DNA of 7,294 nucleotides. It comes from an uncultured Ruminococcus sp. (GTDB lineage Bacteria; Bacillota; Clostridia; Oscillospirales; Acutalibacteraceae). The position numbers and the translations under genes are program-made. The notes beneath the pieces are model-generated. The model had not been told where the DNA came from, made no database searches, and was given only the letters and a program-made list of their open reading frames with translations. Where the stretch lies: the NCBI GenBank assembly GCA_902772795.1, contig CACYBZ010000157.1:1-7294 (forward strand). Reading direction: 5' to 3'. This document shows positions 4,859 to 7,294 of this stretch, piece after piece. The first letter of the stretch is position 1, and the number at the start of each line of letters is the position of its first letter.

Positions 4859-7204
4859 CTCGTTGTCCTCCGTTTTCGTGTTGATTTCTTTTAAGATATT
4901 ATTGTCATCAGCGATTTTAAACTGAGTAGTTGTATCGCTGTAATATCTGAATTCAGGTTGGAATTTCCGCAGACGCAGTGCATTGGTGACTACGCATACA
5001 GAACTCAGACTCATTGCTAAAGCACCATACATAGGATTCATTTGCCAGCCTAAAAGAGGATACAATACACCGCAGGCTATTGGTATACCTATGGTGTTAT
5101 AGATTAATGCCCAGAAAAGATTTTCCTTGATATTTTTCATTGTCTTTCTGCTGAGCTGAATTAAGCGGACAATATCAGGCAGATTGCTTTTGACCAGTAC
5201 GACATCAGCGGATTCTATAGCAATATCTGTTCCTGCACCAATGGCAATGCCGACATCAGCTCTGACTAATGCAGGAGCATCATTGATACCGTCACCGACC
5301 ATAGCGACAACTTTCTTTTGATTCTGCAGTTGTCGGATTTTCTGTTCTTTTTCCTGTGGAAGAACCTGGGCAAAGACCTGTTCAATACCGCAACTGTCAG
5401 CGATAGCTTTTGCTGTGATAGCAGTATCGCCTGTCAGCATGGCGACATGGATATGCATAGCTTTAAGTTCTTGTATAGCGGCTTTGCTGGTTTCTTTAAT
5501 AATATCAGCTACTGCGATTATACCAATGATACGGTGATTTTCAGCAAAGAACAGAGGTGTCTTACCTTGTCGGGAAAATTGTTCCAAGGTATCATAAAAA
5601 GAGGTGGTAGAGATGTGCTGCAAGTTCATCAATGCCATATTTCCTGCAAAAACAGTGTTGCCGTTCACTGTTGCCGATATTCCCATACCACCGTAATTTT
5701 GAAAGTCACTGACAGAAAGCAAAGTATGATGGTTCTTTTCGCCGTATGCCACAACAGCTTTTGCTAAAGGGTGTTCAGATAATCTTTCAACGGATACAGC
5801 AATATCGGTAAGTTTTTGTTTGTCAAAATCAAAAGCCATGATATCTGTAACCTGTGGTTTTCCTTCGGTGACTGTTCCTGTTTTGTCAAGAACAACAGTG
5901 TCGATTTTTCCTGCTGTTTCCAGACATTCAGCGGATTTAATCAGAATTCCCATCTGTGCCGAACGACCTGTACCGGTCATAATGGCGGTAGGTGTAGCAA
6001 GTCCTAAAGCACAAGGACATGATATTACCAGTACAGAAATTCCTGTTGACAAAGCAAATTCAAAACTTTGTCCGACAATCAGCCAGATAACAGCCGACAG
6101 TAACGCAATACCAATGACGACAGGTACAAACACACCGCTGATTTTGTCTGCGATTTTGGCAACAGGAGCTTTGGTGGCAGAGGCTTCTTCAACTAGTCGG
6201 ATAATCTGATTTAATGTACTGTCCTCACCGACTTTTGTTGCCTGAATTTCGATATAACCGCTTTTGATAACAGTAGCTCCTGTGACTGTATCGCCTGTAT
6301 CTTTTTCAACGGGCATACTTTCTCCCGTAATGACGGATTCATCAACCGTACAGTTTCCTTTGGTAATAATACCGTCTACAGGAATGACAGTTCCCTGTTT
6401 TACCACAACGATATCTCCTTGGATAACTTCACTGATGTCTATTTCCTGCAAGTTATTGTTTCGCAAGACAGTAGCAGTCTGTGGTCTTAAACTGATAAGT
6501 CTGGAAATAGCGTCTGTGGTTTTACGTTTGGCACGACTTTCCAGAAATTTTCCGAGAGTAATCAGGGTTAAAATCATTCCTGCGGATTCAAAATATAAGT
6601 TCATTGCATATTTTACCGCAATTTCAGGAACATGATGTCCGTATCCCCAGCCTATACGATAAATGGCAAAAATGCCGTAAATTACCGATGCTCCTGACCC
6701 TATGGCAATTAAAGAATCCATATTCGGGCTGAGATGAAAAAGGTTTTTAAATCCGTTTCTGAAATAATGGAAATTAATGAATATAATCGGAAGTACCAAC
6801 AGAAATTGAGTAAAGGCAAAAGTCAGAGCATTGCCCTCTCCATGCAGAAAATTCGGTAACGGAAAACCTGCCATATGTCCCATAGAAAGATAAAACAACG
6901 GTATTAAAAATACCAGTGAAGCTATCAGACGTTGTTTGATTAACATAGTTTCATCATTGACAGCAATATTTTTTGATTTGTCATTGGTCTGATTTTTGCG
7001 GTTTGCTCCATAGCCTGCTTTTTCCACAGCAGAAATAATGTCTGATGAACTGACAACCTTCGGGTCATATTGTACTTCCATGGTATTTGTCAGCAGATTG
7101 ACAGAAACATTTTCCATACCGTTTAGTCTGGCGACAGTCTTTTCCACTCTGGCACTGCAAGAGGCACAAGTCATTCCTGTAATGCAATACGTTTCTTTTT
7201 CCAT
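4658..7204 (-). CDS. copA: Copper-exporting P1B-type ATPase CopA with N- and C-terminal metal-binding domains
   Basis: This inner-membrane ATPase couples ATP hydrolysis to export of Cu(I) from the cytoplasm. The 848-residue protein starts with a heavy-metal-associated domain carrying GMTCASC (C13, C16). It continues with about eight membrane segments (near 92-109, 127-147, 163-183, 198-220, 357-378, 386-408, 697-716 and 725-743). The actuator loop has TGES (293-296), the ion channel has CPC (396-398), the phosphorylation site is DKTGT (D440), and the nucleotide domain has SEHP (476-479), TGD (591-593) and GDGINDAP (637-644). YN (702-703) and M731-x3-S735 in the last two membrane segments are the known Cu(I) signature. 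Residues 783-848 add a second metal-binding domain with CTHC (794-797), after a polar linker (about 747-782). Most CopA proteins carry such domains only at the N terminus. The start is set by AAGGAG (7217-7212), seven bases upstream. The gene has its own promoter and converges on rsmG. It could also accept silver. Confidence 0.97.
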   Translation of the reverse strand: MEKETYCITGMTCASCSARVEKTVARLNGMENVSVNLLTNTMEVQYDPKVVSSSDIISAVEKAGYGANRKNQTNDKSKNIAVNDETMLIKQRLIASLVFLIPLFYLSMGHMAGFPLPNFLHGEGNALTFAFTQFLLVLPIIFINFHYFRNGFKNLFHLSPNMDSLIAIGSGASVIYGIFAIYRIGWGYGHHVPEIAVKYAMNLYFESAGMILTLITLGKFLESRAKRKTTDAISRLISLRPQTATVLRNNNLQEIDISEVIQGDIVVVKQGTVIPVDGIITKGNCTVDESVITGESMPVEKDTGDTVTGATVIKSGYIEIQATKVGEDSTLNQIIRLVEEASATKAPVAKIADKISGVFVPVVIGIALLSAVIWLIVGQSFEFALSTGISVLVISCPCALGLATPTAIMTGTGRSAQMGILIKSAECLETAGKIDTVVLDKTGTVTEGKPQVTDIMAFDFDKQKLTDIAVSVERLSEHPLAKAVVAYGEKNHHTLLSVSDFQNYGGMGISATVNGNTVFAGNMALMNLQHISTTSFYDTLEQFSRQGKTPLFFAENHRIIGIIAVADIIKETSKAAIQELKAMHIHVAMLTGDTAITAKAIADSCGIEQVFAQVLPQEKEQKIRQLQNQKKVVAMVGDGINDAPALVRADVGIAIGAGTDIAIESADVVLVKSNLPDIVRLIQLSRKTMKNIKENLFWALIYNTIGIPIACGVLYPLLGWQMNPMYGALAMSLSSVCVVTNALRLRKFQPEFRYYSDTTTQFKIADDNNILKEINTKTEDNEMTKKVLIDGMMCTHCSGRVEKVLNEIDGVTASVNLENKTATVQGNVSDEKIRQVITDAGYTVVEIQ
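4867..4872 (-). promoter_or_regulatory. Internal Shine-Dalgarno sequence in copA
   Basis: CGGAGG on the minus strand lies eight bases upstream of the internal ATG at 4858. In the copA frame it falls in the polar linker (residues about 778-780, T-E-D), where the protein sequence is probably under little constraint. The site could therefore be kept for translation rather than for protein sequence. Confidence 0.55.
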
Positions 7205-7231
7205 ACATTCACTCCTTTTTGCAATAGAATT

Positions 7232-7245
7232 AGTTTACGATAACT
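7232..7245. promoter_or_regulatory. Operator-like imperfect palindrome at the copA transcription start
   Basis: AGTTTACGATAACT is symmetric at 10 of 14 positions and covers the predicted start point of copA transcription (about 7241), just downstream of the -10 box. A repressor bound there would block transcription. It does not match the CopY box TACAnnTGTA, and I cannot assign a regulator from sequence. The symmetry is weak enough to be chance. Confidence 0.25.
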
Positions 7246-7247
7246 TT

Positions 7248-7275
7248 ATTATAGTATTTTCCGAAAGTTTGTCAA
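7248..7275 (-). promoter_or_regulatory. Predicted copA promoter
   Basis: On the minus strand a perfect TTGACA (7275-7270) is followed after 16 bases by a perfect TATAAT (7253-7248). The transcript should start near 7241, about 37 bases before the ATG. Both boxes are consensus and the spacing is near normal, so the promoter looks intrinsically strong. CueR-type (MerR family) copper promoters instead have stretched 19-20 base spacers, so control by a repressor is more likely if the gene is copper-inducible. Confidence 0.85.
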
Positions 7276-7294
7276 TAAATCGTTGGGATAAAAA

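Noticed and set aside
5318..6635. Several plus-strand open frames opposite copA
   Set aside because: They are antisense shadows. The minus strand carries a full P1B ATPase with all catalytic motifs over this whole stretch.
1697..7263. The heptamer TTTTCCG shared by the mnmG upstream repeat and the copA promoter spacer
   Set aside because: A 7-base AT-biased word is expected by chance at this window size, and the copA copy lacks a partner half-site.

Overview
This window looks like a chromosomal segment of a low-to-moderate GC Firmicute (Bacillota). The evidence is strong AGGAGG-type ribosome binding sites, TATAAT/TTGACA-type promoters, a pyruvate kinase with the extra C-terminal domain common in Firmicutes, an mnmG-rsmG pair, and parS sites with the Bacillus-type core TGTTTCACGTGAAACA. 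A GC-rich intergenic repeat made of stacked hairpins resembles elements I associate with Ruminococcus-like Clostridia. That lineage placement is inference only. The genes are housekeeping genes plus one copper-export gene, and I see no phage, transposase, CRISPR array or defence locus.

Layout. Positions 1-1551 (minus) hold pyk, pyruvate kinase, cut by the left edge after 517 codons. Positions 1552-1802 are a divergent AT-rich promoter region, with a pyk promoter on the minus strand, an mnmG promoter (extended -10) on the plus strand, and two inverted repeats. Positions 1803-4394 (plus) hold mnmG and rsmG (gidA and gidB), which abut with no gap and probably form one operon. Positions 4395-4657 are a dense non-coding region: a cassette of five back-to-back hairpins, a perfect parS site, a degenerate parS-like site 34 bp further on, and a 19-bp perfect hairpin serving as a shared terminator for the convergent genes. 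Positions 4658-7204 (minus) hold copA, a copper-type P1B ATPase with a metal-binding domain at each end. Positions 7205-7294 hold the copA promoter.

How the parts work together. MnmG modifies U34 of certain tRNAs (with MnmE, not seen here) and RsmG methylates 16S rRNA, so the central operon serves translation. The same stretch carries chromosome-segregation information: one perfect parS lies inside the mnmG reading frame, another lies just after rsmG, and a weaker third follows it. This suggests an origin-proximal position where ParB loads, although parA and parB are not adjacent. Pyk is the last step of glycolysis and is transcribed away from this operon. CopA exports copper. Its last 66 codons form a complete CopZ-like domain with its own Shine-Dalgarno and ATG, so the gene may give both the full ATPase and a free copper chaperone.

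The observations most worth a second look are the possible nested copZ start, the three-site parS group, and the hairpin cassette between rsmG and the parS sites.
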